64,000 bases of DNA from CAVZTX01 sp963778375 (GTDB lineage Bacteria; Chloroflexota; Ktedonobacteria; Ktedonobacterales; Ktedonobacteraceae), in the NCBI GenBank assembly GCA_963778375.1, contig CAVZTX010000019.1, forward strand, positions 1-64,000. The letters run 5' to 3'. A program made the translations under genes and the position numbers. Positions 56,092-64,000 of this stretch are shown one piece after another. Every line of letters starts with the position of its first letter. Within the stretch, counting starts at the first letter, position 1. Below the pieces are notes generated by a model, which worked only from the letters and a program-made list of their open reading frames with translations, searched no databases and was not told the origin of the DNA.

Positions 56092-56137
56092 ATCAGGCGG
56101 GGGATGACAATCAGATAGGGGATGACAATTAGCAGGG
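56084..56137 (+). repeat. Three 18-bp tandem repeats
   Basis: Units at 56084, 56102 and 56120: GGATGACAATCAGGCGGG, GGATGACAATCAGATAGG, GGATGACAATTAGCAGGG. They begin with the last half of the R1 copy, so they look like slippage of its end. Confidence 0.75.
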
Positions 56138-56172
56138 GTAGTCCTGCACCCGGAAATGATACGAGGATGAAC

Positions 56173-58059
56173 ATGAACGAACAGGCAACAAAACGTATGA
56201 CGATGGCTCAGGCAGTGATTGCATTTCTCAAAAACCAGTATGTGGAGCGGGATGGCCTTGAACAACCTTTTTTCGCCGGGTGCTTTGGCATCTTCGGGCA
56301 CGGCAATATTGGCGGGATCGGACAGGCGCTGCAACAAATGCCGGAGTTCCGCTACTACCAGGCTCGTAACGAGCAGGCTATGGTACATGCCGCATCGGCC
56401 TACGCGAAAACAAGGAATCGTTTGCAAACGTTTGCCTGCACATCGTCCATCGGTCCCGGCGCAACGAATATGGTTACCGGCGCTGCCACCGCTACAATCA
56501 ACCGACTGCCAGTATTGTTGCTGCCGGGAGATATGTTTGCTCGTCGTAACGTCGCTCCCGTCCTACAGCAGCTTGAGTCTGAACATAGCCAGGATATCTC
56601 GGTCAACGATTGCTTTAAGCCAGTGAGCCGCTACTGGGATCGTATTACACGCCCTGAGCAGTTGCTGACTGCGCTTCCTGAAGCTATGTGCGTACTCACC
56701 AGTCCTTCAGAGACGGGCGCTGTCACACTAGCGCTGCCCCAGGACGTGCAGGCAGAAGCAAGTGTGTATCCAGACGCGTTCTTCCATAAGCGCATCTGGC
56801 ATATCGCGCGCAATCGACCGGACCGCGCCTCGCTTGAGCAGGCGGCAACGGAGATTCGTGCGAGTAAACGACCGCTGATTATCGCTGGCGGGGGTGTCAT
56901 CTACTCTGAGGCGACCAATCTCTTAGAGCGTTTCGCCGATTCTACCGGCATTCCTGTTGGGGAGACGATGGCGGGCAAAGGTAGCTTACGCTATGACCAT
57001 CCGCTCAATCTTGGAGCAATTGGTGTCACCGGCACCTTCGCCGCCAATCGTGTCGCAAGAGAAACAGATCTAGTGATCGGTATTGGCACGCGCTACAGTG
57101 ATTTCACTACTTCGTCAAAGACTGCCTTCCAGCATCCCGAGGTGCGTTTTATCAACATCAATGTCGCCTCGTTCGATGCATCCAAACATCTCGCTTTGTC
57201 GCTCATTGGCGATGCGAAAGCAACGCTAGAAGAGCTGCTTACCTTACTTGACAACTATCATGTCGATGAGCGTTATGAAGCGCAAGCCAGGGAACTTCAC
57301 CAAGCATGGGATGCCGAAGTCGAGCGTATCTATGAAATTCGTCATGAGCCTTTACCCAGCCAGGGTGAGTTGATCGGTGCGGTAAACGAGCTGAGCGTAC
57401 CTGATGCCATAATGGTATGTGCAGCAGGTAGTCTCCCCGGTGATCTGCACAAACTCTGGCGAACGCGTCACCCCAAGAACTATCACCTCGAATATGGCTA
57501 TAGCTGTATGGGCTATGAAATCGCAGGTGGACTTGGGATCAAGATGGCCGCACCAGACCGCGACGTGTATGTCATGGTTGGCGATGGCTCCTATCTGATG
57601 ATGAACAGCGAGATCGTCACCTCGATTCAGGAAAACTACAAGCTCATTATTATCCTGCTCAACAATTCCGGTTTTAAAAGCATTGGCAGTCTCAGCCGCT
57701 CGCTTGGTCAGGATGGTTTCGGTACGCGCTATGCCTACCCACAAAACGGCATCTTGCCAGGTGACGAAATGGGATCAAATGTGCAGGCACTACCTATTGA
57801 CCTGGCGGCAAACGCACGTAGCCTTGGTGCGCACGTCATCGAGTGCCGCACATATGCGGATTTCGTTGCAGCCCTTGAAGCCGTGCAGTCAATCGACCGT
57901 ACATCGGTCATCTATATTCAGAACGATCGCTACGAGAGCGTACCCGGCTATGAGAGCTGGTGGGATGTGCCTGTGGCCGAAGTTAGCACTATACCCCAGG
58001 TCGAGTCCGCTCATGCTGCTTGGGCAGGAATGCGTACGCAGGAACGCTATTTTCTGTAG
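56173..58059 (+). CDS. iolD: 3D-(3,5/4)-trihydroxycyclohexane-1,2-dione hydrolase
   Basis: 628 residues, the normal IolD length. Thiamine-diphosphate enzyme: N-terminal RNEQAMVHAASAYAK contains the catalytic Glu; the C-terminal cofactor motif is VGDGSYLMMNSEIVTS...ILLNNSG. GCFGIFGHGNIGGIGQAL at residue 30 is specific for IolD. It opens the inositol ring to 5-deoxy-glucuronate. The ATG at 56173 is taken because GAGG is six bases upstream; ATG at 56167 would overlap the GAGG. Confidence 0.95.
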   Translation: MNEQATKRMTMAQAVIAFLKNQYVERDGLEQPFFAGCFGIFGHGNIGGIGQALQQMPEFRYYQARNEQAMVHAASAYAKTRNRLQTFACTSSIGPGATNMVTGAATATINRLPVLLLPGDMFARRNVAPVLQQLESEHSQDISVNDCFKPVSRYWDRITRPEQLLTALPEAMCVLTSPSETGAVTLALPQDVQAEASVYPDAFFHKRIWHIARNRPDRASLEQAATEIRASKRPLIIAGGGVIYSEATNLLERFADSTGIPVGETMAGKGSLRYDHPLNLGAIGVTGTFAANRVARETDLVIGIGTRYSDFTTSSKTAFQHPEVRFININVASFDASKHLALSLIGDAKATLEELLTLLDNYHVDERYEAQARELHQAWDAEVERIYEIRHEPLPSQGELIGAVNELSVPDAIMVCAAGSLPGDLHKLWRTRHPKNYHLEYGYSCMGYEIAGGLGIKMAAPDRDVYVMVGDGSYLMMNSEIVTSIQENYKLIIILLNNSGFKSIGSLSRSLGQDGFGTRYAYPQNGILPGDEMGSNVQALPIDLAANARSLGAHVIECRTYADFVAALEAVQSIDRTSVIYIQNDRYESVPGYESWWDVPVAEVSTIPQVESAHAAWAGMRTQERYFL

Positions 58060-58071
58060 CTAATGATTCAA

Positions 58072-58110
58072 TTGTCATCCTAAACAGAGATCCTTCGCGA
58101 GGGCAGGCAC
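58072..58110 (+). repeat. Dispersed repeat R1, copy 6, diverged
   Basis: TTGTCATCCTAAACAGAGAT then CCTTCGCGAGGGCAGGC. It begins 12 bases after the iolD stop and has lost part of the arm. Confidence 0.65.
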
Positions 58111-58216
58111 AAGGCACTGCCTCCTACAGGAGGACAGTATGAAAGGAGGAATTATCGCAAGACATAAGAGGTGTCGATGACAAAAAACGGCCCATCTTCA
58201 AACACATTGCACATCA

Positions 58217-58246
58217 CTTCGTAGGGCCAAGATTTATCGTGGCCCC
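58217..58246 (+). repeat. Short dispersed repeat, GATTTATCG family
   Basis: CTTCGTAGGGCCAAGATTTA then TCGTGGCCCC. GGGCCA and TGGCCC can pair. It is 23 bases before the lipoprotein start codon, close to its ribosome site. Reverse-complement relative at 30458-30485. Confidence 0.6.
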
Positions 58247-58269
58247 GAGATTCACAACAGGAGGATACG

Positions 58270-59274
58270 ATGCACAAACTATTCAGGTTCATTCCGGCAG
58301 TATTACTGCTTTTCGTTCTTGCCGCCTGCGGTGGTGCGACAACCAATAACAACAACAGCAATGGTTCGTCGTCGAGCAACCCTGCACGCGCCAATCTCAA
58401 GTTCTACGTCATCACTCACGGTCAGGCTTCAGACCCATTCTGGTCGGTCGTCAAGAAAGGTGTTGACCAGGCGGCTAAGGATATGGGCGTGCAGGCGATC
58501 TATGAATCGCCAACCGGAGCCACCTTTGATGTGGTAGCGATGGCCCATCTCATAGATACTGCGGTGGCATCTCACCCATCCGGGCTGGTCGTCTCGATCC
58601 CTGACCCCGCTGCCCTAGGCCCTTCGATTAGAGCGGCTGTTGCGGCCGGTATCCCCGTGATCTCGATCAATTCCGGCTCCGATGTTGCGAAAAGCCTGGG
58701 AGTGCTGGTGCATGTTGGACAGACCGAGGAACAGGCTGGTATCGGTGGTGGTCAGAGAATGGGTGCAGCAGGTGTTCACCACGCCCTCTGCGTCAACCAG
58801 GAGGTCGGTAACGCAGCCCTTGAACTGCGCTGCAAAGGCTTTAAGGAAGGTTTGGCACAGACAGGTGGCACGGTTACAGAGATCGGTGTGACGCTGAGCA
58901 ATCCGACACAGACTCAGCAGACTATTCAGGCTGCACTTCAGCATGATCCATCCATCGATGGGATCCTGACGCTTGGCCCGACAGGCGCTACCCCGGCCAT
59001 CAAAGCACTGCAGGCCTTGAATAAGCTGAGTCAAATCAAACTAGCTACCTTTGATCTGTCGTCTGATGTGCTCAATGCGATTAAGGCGGGCCAGATGCTA
59101 TTCGCTATTGACCAGCAGCAGTATCTCCAGGGCTACTTGCCCATCGTACTGTTAACGCTCTACAAGACGAATCTCAATACCATCGCGAACGATATTCTCC
59201 AGACCGGTCCTGGTTTTGTCACAGCGGATAACGTAAATCAGGTGATCCAGTTGACGGCGCAGGGAACTCGCTAG
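58270..59274 (+). CDS. Inositol-type ABC transporter substrate-binding lipoprotein
   Basis: 334 residues. Signal peptide with lipobox VLAAC (Cys near residue 19) and an Asn/Ser linker; then a periplasmic-binding-protein type I fold (Peripla_BP_4): FYVITHGQASDPFWSVVKKGVDQAAKDMG, LVVSIPDPAALG, PVISINSGSD, and IDGILTLGPTGATPAIKAL. It belongs to the ribose/xylose/inositol group of binding proteins and should capture the cyclitol outside the membrane. AGGAGG precedes the ATG by about five bases. Inositol specificity comes from context only. Confidence 0.9.
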   Translation: MHKLFRFIPAVLLLFVLAACGGATTNNNNSNGSSSSNPARANLKFYVITHGQASDPFWSVVKKGVDQAAKDMGVQAIYESPTGATFDVVAMAHLIDTAVASHPSGLVVSIPDPAALGPSIRAAVAAGIPVISINSGSDVAKSLGVLVHVGQTEEQAGIGGGQRMGAAGVHHALCVNQEVGNAALELRCKGFKEGLAQTGGTVTEIGVTLSNPTQTQQTIQAALQHDPSIDGILTLGPTGATPAIKALQALNKLSQIKLATFDLSSDVLNAIKAGQMLFAIDQQQYLQGYLPIVLLTLYKTNLNTIANDILQTGPGFVTADNVNQVIQLTAQGTR

Positions 59275-59290
59275 TCAGTCATTAGCTTCG

Positions 59291-59333
59291 GGTTGGAGTC
59301 ACCTGGGCCATTCGTTCTGTCGTGGCTCCAACC
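59291..59333 (+). promoter_or_regulatory. Intercistronic hairpin between binding-protein and permease genes
   Basis: GGTTGGAGTCAC (59291-59302) and GTGGCTCCAACC (59322-59333) pair over 12 bases with one G-U wobble and are followed by TCTTTAA. Such hairpins after a binding-protein gene slow 3' decay or partly stop polymerase, giving more binding protein than permease. Confidence 0.65.
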
Positions 59334-59352
59334 TCTTTAATGGGAGGGAAAT

Positions 59353-60387
59353 ATGAGCGCTATTACAAGCGATCGTATGTTACGTACAAATCCGCTCCGT
59401 CAGCTTCTGATTCGGCCAGAAACAGGAGCAGTTGCCGGTTCGATAGCCGTGTGGATCTTCTTCGCTATCGTCGCGGGGGGTAGTGGTTTTGTTAGCGTGC
59501 TCGGCACATCGAGTTATCTAAGCGTTTCGGCTGAACTGGCTATTCAGGCGATACCGGTGGCTCTGTTGATGATTGGCGGGGAATTTGACCTATCGGTTGG
59601 TGCAACGGTTGGCGCGTGCAGCATGGTCATCGCCATCTTAACCACTCAGTACGGCCTCAATGTCTGGTTGGCAATACTCGCGTCCTTAATCTTTGCCGTG
59701 CTGATCGGCATAATGAACGGCTACCTTGTCATGCGCACTCGCCTGCCATCATTCATCGTCACACTGGGCACGGCGTACATTCTCCAGGGCTTGACGGCAG
59801 GTCTTACCACCCGTCTCACCGGGCTGACTGTGGTAAACGGCGTTGATAAGGCACCGGGGTATAGCTCTGCCCATGCGGTCTTCGCTACCGCGCTCGGCGG
59901 TGGCCAGCAATTTCCCATCGAAATGCTCTGGGCTTTGGCGCTTGCTGTACTGGCAACATGGCTGTTGCTGGGTACCGCTTTCGGCAACTGGATCTTTGGA
60001 GTGGGTGGCGATGCCAATGCAGCACGCAACATCGGCGTACCGGTCACCCGAGTGAAGATTCTCCTGTTCATAGGTACGGCGGTTTGCTCCTGCCTGCTGG
60101 GGATTATCCAGACCATGACATTTACCAACGCGGATGTGGAGCGTGGCCTGGGCAACGAGTTCTTTGCAATCGTCGCAGCGGTCGTCGGAGGGGTACTGCT
60201 TACAGGTGGTTATGGTTCGGCTATCGGTGCCCTGTTCGGGGCGCTGGCCTTTGGCATGGTAGAAGAAGGTATCGTCTTTGCGGGCGTAGATGCCAACTGG
60301 TACAAACTAGTCATTGGAGTAATACTCCTGCTTGCTGTACTGCTTAACAGCTATGTACGCAGACTGGCAATGGAGGCGCGACGATGA
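59353..60387 (+). CDS. Sugar/inositol ABC transporter permease
   Basis: 344 residues, RbsC-like with 8-10 helices: PVALLMIGGEFDLSVGATVGACSMV near residue 68, the EAA-like loop GGDANAARNIGVPVTRVK near 222, and NEFFAIVAAVVGGVLLTGGYGSAIGALFGAL near 263. This is the BPD_transp_2 family. Its stop overlaps the ATPase start (ATGA at 60384-60387), so they are coupled. GGAGGGAA lies five bases before the ATG. Confidence 0.93.
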   Translation: MSAITSDRMLRTNPLRQLLIRPETGAVAGSIAVWIFFAIVAGGSGFVSVLGTSSYLSVSAELAIQAIPVALLMIGGEFDLSVGATVGACSMVIAILTTQYGLNVWLAILASLIFAVLIGIMNGYLVMRTRLPSFIVTLGTAYILQGLTAGLTTRLTGLTVVNGVDKAPGYSSAHAVFATALGGGQQFPIEMLWALALAVLATWLLLGTAFGNWIFGVGGDANAARNIGVPVTRVKILLFIGTAVCSCLLGIIQTMTFTNADVERGLGNEFFAIVAAVVGGVLLTGGYGSAIGALFGALAFGMVEEGIVFAGVDANWYKLVIGVILLLAVLLNSYVRRLAMEARR

Positions 60388-61301
60388 GTACGGAGATCAC
60401 GACACAAACCGTTCCTCTGCTCCAGGTGCAAGAAGTCTCGAAGTATTTTGGCAGCGTGATTGCACTGAAAGACATATCGATGACTCTGCATGCGGGCGAA
60501 GTGATGTGCCTACTCGGTGACAATGGTGCGGGCAAATCCACACTGATCAAAATCCTGTCCGGCGTTCACCAACCCAGCCAGGGCCTCTACTTGTTCGAAG
60601 GGAAAGAAGTGCGTTTCTCTTCTCCACGCGATGCCTTAAATATAGGTATCGCCACCGTCTACCAGGACCTGGCGATGATTCCTTTGATGGGCATCTCGCG
60701 CAACTTCTTTCTCGGTTCGGAACCAACAAAGGGCTGGGGGCCGTTTCGCCGCTTCGATGCGAAGTTTGCTAATCGTGTCACACGCGAGGAATTGTTGAAG
60801 ATAGGTATCAACGTGCGAGATACGGGGCAGCCGGTTGGGACGCTGTCCGGCGGTGAGCGTCAGTCGGTCGCGATTGCACGCGCGGTCTACTTCGGGGCCA
60901 AAGTCCTGATCCTCGACGAACCGACGGCGGCACTAGGAGTGAAGGAGGCGGGTATCGTCCTACGCTATATCGCTCAGGCGCGAGCGAAGGGACTGGGAGT
61001 GATCTTTATCACGCACAACCCGCATCACGCCTATCCAATCGGCGATCGCTTCACCTTGCTCAATCGTGGACGTAGCCTCGGCACATATGCCAAGTCTGAG
61101 ATCAGCCGCGAAGAGTTGACCTCGATGATGGCTGGAGGCGAAGAGCTTGAGACCTTGAGCCATGAACTGGCTGAGTTTGCACGTACCGATGCGATTGCGG
61201 GTGCCTCACTGGCTGAGGCTGCAAAGGAATTTGGGCAGGAAGCTAATGTGCTACACGAGGATGAGCACCAGGCGCTACCGGAACGGGCAGGTGAAGCATG
61301 A
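60384..61301 (+). CDS. ABC transporter ATPase, single nucleotide-binding domain
   Basis: 305 residues, so only one NBD against two in RbsA or MglA (about 500). Walker A GDNGAGKSTLIKIL near residue 45, Q-loop TVYQDLAMI, signature LSGGERQSVAIARA near 155, Walker B VLILDEPTAALG and H-loop FITHNPHHA. Residues 250-305 are an Ala/Glu-rich tail of unknown purpose. A single-domain protein must homodimerise, as FrcA does. It overlaps both neighbours by four bases (permease before, iolA after). Confidence 0.92.
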   Translation: MSTEITTQTVPLLQVQEVSKYFGSVIALKDISMTLHAGEVMCLLGDNGAGKSTLIKILSGVHQPSQGLYLFEGKEVRFSSPRDALNIGIATVYQDLAMIPLMGISRNFFLGSEPTKGWGPFRRFDAKFANRVTREELLKIGINVRDTGQPVGTLSGGERQSVAIARAVYFGAKVLILDEPTAALGVKEAGIVLRYIAQARAKGLGVIFITHNPHHAYPIGDRFTLLNRGRSLGTYAKSEISREELTSMMAGGEELETLSHELAEFARTDAIAGASLAEAAKEFGQEANVLHEDEHQALPERAGEA

Positions 61302-62776
61302 TTCAAGATGGGCAACTTCTTAACTATATCGCTGGTACGTGGCAGCGCTCACGCACCAGCGAATTTCTGGACGTACGGAACCCTGCAACTGCCGAGACAA
61401 TGGTACGAGTGCCACTCACGACGCCTGAAGAGGTAGACGAAGCTGCGCGTGCCGCTCAGTTAGCCTTCGCCGACTGGCGGCGCACGCCTCCAACTGAACG
61501 CATCCAGTACCTTTTCAAGCTCAAACAGTTACTTGAGGACAACTTCGACGAAATCGCTCGTCTGACCACTCAGGAGTGTGGCAAAACATTGGCCGAGTCA
61601 AAGGGTGAGCTTCAACGAGGTATTGAGAACGTTGAGGTCGCGACCGGCATCCCATCACTCATGATGGGTTACAATGTTGAGGATATTGCACGTGGCATTG
61701 ATGAACACATGCTTCGCCAACCAGTAGGCGTTGTTGCTGCAATCACACCTTTCAACTTTCCCGGCATGATTCCGCTCTGGTTTCTGCCCTACGCCATCGC
61801 CTGTGGCAATTGCTTCATCCTCAAACCCTCAGAGAAGGTACCAATGACAATGGAGCGCGTTTTTGAGTTGATCGATCAATTGGGCCTTCCTCCTGGGGTG
61901 GTGAGCCTAGTCAATGGATCAAAAGGAACCGTCGATGCCTTGCTCGATCACCCAACAGTGCGTGCCATCTCCTTCGTGGGTTCGTCAGCTGTAGCGAAGT
62001 ACGTCTACGGTCGAGCAACAGCTAACGGGAAACGCGCCCAATGTTCTGGGGGCGCTAAAAACCCGGTTGTCGTTCTGCCCGACGCGGATATGGAGATGAC
62101 TACCCGCATCATTGCCGACTCGTCCTTCGGGTGCGCCGGTCAGCGCTGCCTGGCAACATCGGTCGCGATTACAGTAGGTGAGGCGCGTTCAAGCTTCACG
62201 GAACACATCGCTCAAGCCGCATCAAGCCGCAAAGTTGGCTATGGGTTAGATCAGGATGTCGAGATGGGACCGGTCATCACGCCTGAAAGCAAGCAGCGCA
62301 TCGAGTCGCTGATCGGAAAAGGCGTAAGCGAAGGTGCAAACGTGCTCGTTGATGGAAGAAGCGCGTCTATTCCTGGCTATGAACGAGGCTCCTTCGTGCG
62401 TCCAACCATCCTTGATGATGTGAACCCTCAAGGAGAAATTGCGCGAACCGAAATTTTCGGACCTGTGCTCAGCTTGATGCACGCACAAACGATTGACGAA
62501 GCGATTAGCCTGGTCAACGCCGCTTCCTACGGCAATATGGCCAGCCTCTTCACCTCCAGTGGCGCTGCCGCCAGAAAGTTCCGCTATGAAGCGCAGGCGG
62601 GCAATATTGGAATCAATATCGGCGTAGCCGCCCCGATGGCCTTCTTCCCTTTTTCCGGCTGGAAGGATAGCTTCTTCGGTGACATGCACGCCCAGGGTCG
62701 TGACGCTATTGAATTCTACACCGAAAAGAAAGTGGTGGTCGAACGTTGGCCCAAAGAATGGTCACGCAAATTTTAA
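61298..62776 (+). CDS. iolA: (Methyl)malonate-semialdehyde dehydrogenase, CoA-acylating
   Basis: 492 residues of the aldehyde dehydrogenase superfamily, MMSDH branch: ITPFNFPGMIPLWFLPYAIACGN, GSKGTVDALLDHP, FVGSSAVAKYVY, SGGAKNPVVVLPDADM and the catalytic Cys in FGCAGQRCLATS near residue 283. EIFGPVLSL near 388 is the usual Glu-containing motif. It converts malonate semialdehyde, released by the missing aldolase, to acetyl-CoA and CO2. Start overlaps the ATPase stop (ATGA at 61298-61301). Confidence 0.95.
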   Translation: MIQDGQLLNYIAGTWQRSRTSEFLDVRNPATAETMVRVPLTTPEEVDEAARAAQLAFADWRRTPPTERIQYLFKLKQLLEDNFDEIARLTTQECGKTLAESKGELQRGIENVEVATGIPSLMMGYNVEDIARGIDEHMLRQPVGVVAAITPFNFPGMIPLWFLPYAIACGNCFILKPSEKVPMTMERVFELIDQLGLPPGVVSLVNGSKGTVDALLDHPTVRAISFVGSSAVAKYVYGRATANGKRAQCSGGAKNPVVVLPDADMEMTTRIIADSSFGCAGQRCLATSVAITVGEARSSFTEHIAQAASSRKVGYGLDQDVEMGPVITPESKQRIESLIGKGVSEGANVLVDGRSASIPGYERGSFVRPTILDDVNPQGEIARTEIFGPVLSLMHAQTIDEAISLVNAASYGNMASLFTSSGAAARKFRYEAQAGNIGINIGVAAPMAFFPFSGWKDSFFGDMHAQGRDAIEFYTEKKVVVERWPKEWSRKF

Positions 62777-62782
62777 GGTGGG

Positions 62783-63709
62783 TTGAGCAAATTGACCGAA
62801 ATACATATTGCTAACGCCCCTTGCTCATGGGGAGCGCTTGAGTTTGAAGGACTCGAAGGTCAAGGCGGCGAGGGAATTGGCTACGAGCAGATGCTCGACG
62901 AGCTATGCGAAACCGGATACATGGGTACCGAGCTTGGAGATTGGGGATACATGCCCAGCGAGCCGATAGCACTACGAGCAGAACTGGAAAAGCGTAATCT
63001 CGCCATGGTTGGTGCTTTCGTGCCGGTAGCGCTCAAATACCCCGAACTACATGCCGAGGGCGAGAGCGAGGCATTGAAGGTAGCTCGATTACTCGCCTCG
63101 GTAGCGAATACTGGGGGGAATAGTCAGATGCCATTGGTCATTCTTGCCGATGCCAACGGTACCGATCCGGTACGCACACAATTTGCAGGACGTGTGACAT
63201 CGGAAATAGGCCTGAGCAAGGTGGAATGGAAGACTTTCACAAGTGGTGCCGAGCGTATTGCTCACGCCGTACATGATGCAACAGGACTGCCCGTAGCTTT
63301 CCATCATCATTGTGCCGGCTATATCGAGACGCCGCAAGAAATCGCTCGTTTTCTTGATTTGACTGACCCGAATCTCATCGGATTAGTGTTCGATACCGGA
63401 CATTACCTCTATGGCACAGGGGAAGTTGAAGGTGCAAGCGTGCTAGATGGTCTCAATCGTTTCGGTGAACGTATCTTGCATATGCATTTCAAGGATTGCC
63501 ATCCTCAAATAGCTAGCCGGGTGCGTAGCGAGGGTCGGAACTATTTCACGGCGTTGCAGCATGGAGTGTTTTGTGAACTGGGTCTGGGTAGCGTGCCTTT
63601 TGCGGCAGTCGCCGAATGGCTTCATATACGCAGCTATCATGGCTGGATCGTTGTAGAGCAGGATGTTCTCCCCAGTATGGGTAGTCCTAAAGCGAGCGCT
63701 CAAGCGTAA
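62783..63709 (+). CDS. iolE: Inosose dehydratase
   Basis: 308 residues, AP-endonuclease-2 TIM barrel. Opening IHIANAPCSWGALEFEG and the metal-site residues in PVAFHHHCAGYIETPQEI, LVFDTGHYLYG and ILHMHFKDCHPQI match IolE (2-keto-myo-inositol dehydratase), which makes the diketone used by IolD. The start is a TTG at 62783 behind AAGGTGG, seven bases after the iolA stop; an alternative ATG is absent nearby. Confidence 0.93.
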   Translation: MSKLTEIHIANAPCSWGALEFEGLEGQGGEGIGYEQMLDELCETGYMGTELGDWGYMPSEPIALRAELEKRNLAMVGAFVPVALKYPELHAEGESEALKVARLLASVANTGGNSQMPLVILADANGTDPVRTQFAGRVTSEIGLSKVEWKTFTSGAERIAHAVHDATGLPVAFHHHCAGYIETPQEIARFLDLTDPNLIGLVFDTGHYLYGTGEVEGASVLDGLNRFGERILHMHFKDCHPQIASRVRSEGRNYFTALQHGVFCELGLGSVPFAAVAEWLHIRSYHGWIVVEQDVLPSMGSPKASAQA

Positions 63710-63751
63710 CCGAGAATACCTGAGAGCCATTGGGTTGTGAGGAGGTATCTC

Positions 63752-64000
63752 TTGCATAAACATTCATTGAAGCTTGGTTTGATTGGTGCTGGCCGCATTG
63801 GACACCTGCATGCCGAACATCTCACCTCACGTATTCGATCAGCTGAATTGGTAATGGTAGCGGATATATTCGAGGAAGCGGCCAGGGAGTGTGCGAAGCG
63901 CTATGCTATTCCCGACTTCTCACAAGATTATCATGACGTATTAGCCCATCCAGATATTCAAGCTGTTGTCATCTGTTCATCCACCAGTACCCATGCTCAC
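63752..64000 (+). CDS. iolG: Second inositol-dehydrogenase-like Gfo/Idh/MocA protein, cut by window edge
   Basis: The first 83 residues are seen, with no stop before the edge. LGLIGAGRIGHLHAEHL is the NAD-binding Gly motif, followed by VMVADIFEEAARECAKRYAI and VVICSSTSTHAH, as in myo-inositol 2-dehydrogenase. The start is a TTG at 63752, six bases after GGAGGTATCT. It follows iolE by 42 bases in the same direction and so is most likely part of the same operon. Confidence 0.85.
   Translation, partial: MHKHSLKLGLIGAGRIGHLHAEHLTSRIRSAELVMVADIFEEAARECAKRYAIPDFSQDYHDVLAHPDIQAVVICSSTSTHAH

Noticed and set aside
56120..56137. CRISPR array
   Set aside because: The only regular repeats are three adjoining 18-bp units without spacers, and no cas gene was seen.
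1..64000. Prophage or integron
   Set aside because: No integrase, capsid, terminase or transposase gene was recognised; the repeats are all noncoding.

Overview
The window reads as a chromosomal segment of a Ktedonobacteria-like Chloroflexota bacterium. This is inferred from gene style only: LuxR-type ATPase regulators with TPRs, WD40/HEAT membrane proteins, a DUF4388-like protein, EF-G2, many small MFS exporters, frequent TTG starts and moderate GC. No rRNA or tRNA gene was recognised.

Layout. 1-1620 is an eroded zone: a P450 cut by the window edge and frameshifted, a META-domain protein and a hydrolase relic. 1846-7675 holds a cysteinyl-tRNA synthetase fused to a degenerate glycosyltransferase-2 domain and a His-rich tail, a ThuA-like/Gfo-Idh-MocA fusion and an MHS-family symporter. 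7737-18800 is mixed: CvpA, DUF4388-like, DoxX and DinB-like genes, an ECF sigma factor followed by a HEAT/TM/WD40 protein, YdeI, MFS, SH3 and a sensor-like membrane protein. 18999-25670 carries a methyltransferase, a Doc/AbrB toxin-antitoxin pair with a near-consensus promoter, a MetE-like protein, EF-G2, dodecin and a HAD hydrolase. 25732-36396 has a large APC-fold membrane chimera, a decayed LuxR regulator, an SHMT-like enzyme, an EEP phosphatase, NAD-dependent ligA, an ABM-family gene and a PLD lipoprotein. 36564-40764 is a pyrophosphate module: membrane PPase plus a CBS/DHH pyrophosphatase. 40827-51469 has an M28 peptidase, a TM/WD40 protein, a prenyl synthase, folP-folC-MFS, a KGG protein and an acyl-CoA ligase.

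51531-64000 is a coherent myo-inositol catabolic locus: an autoregulated LacI regulator with two palindromic operators, iolG-like, iolB, iolC, iolD, an ABC importer (lipoprotein, permease, single-domain ATPase), iolA/mmsA, iolE and a second iolG-like gene running off the edge. Together they import inositol, oxidise and dehydrate it, open the ring, isomerise and phosphorylate the product, and oxidise malonate semialdehyde. The aldolase (iolJ) is not in view.

Three patterns cut across the genes. Ten frame breaks in eight genes, including ligA and folC, all have the sign of one extra base. A dispersed repeat with core TGTCATCCTGA...AAGGATCT lies in six intergenic gaps, four of them inside the inositol locus. 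A second short repeat family and a MITE-like element with 11-bp terminal inverted repeats also recur.
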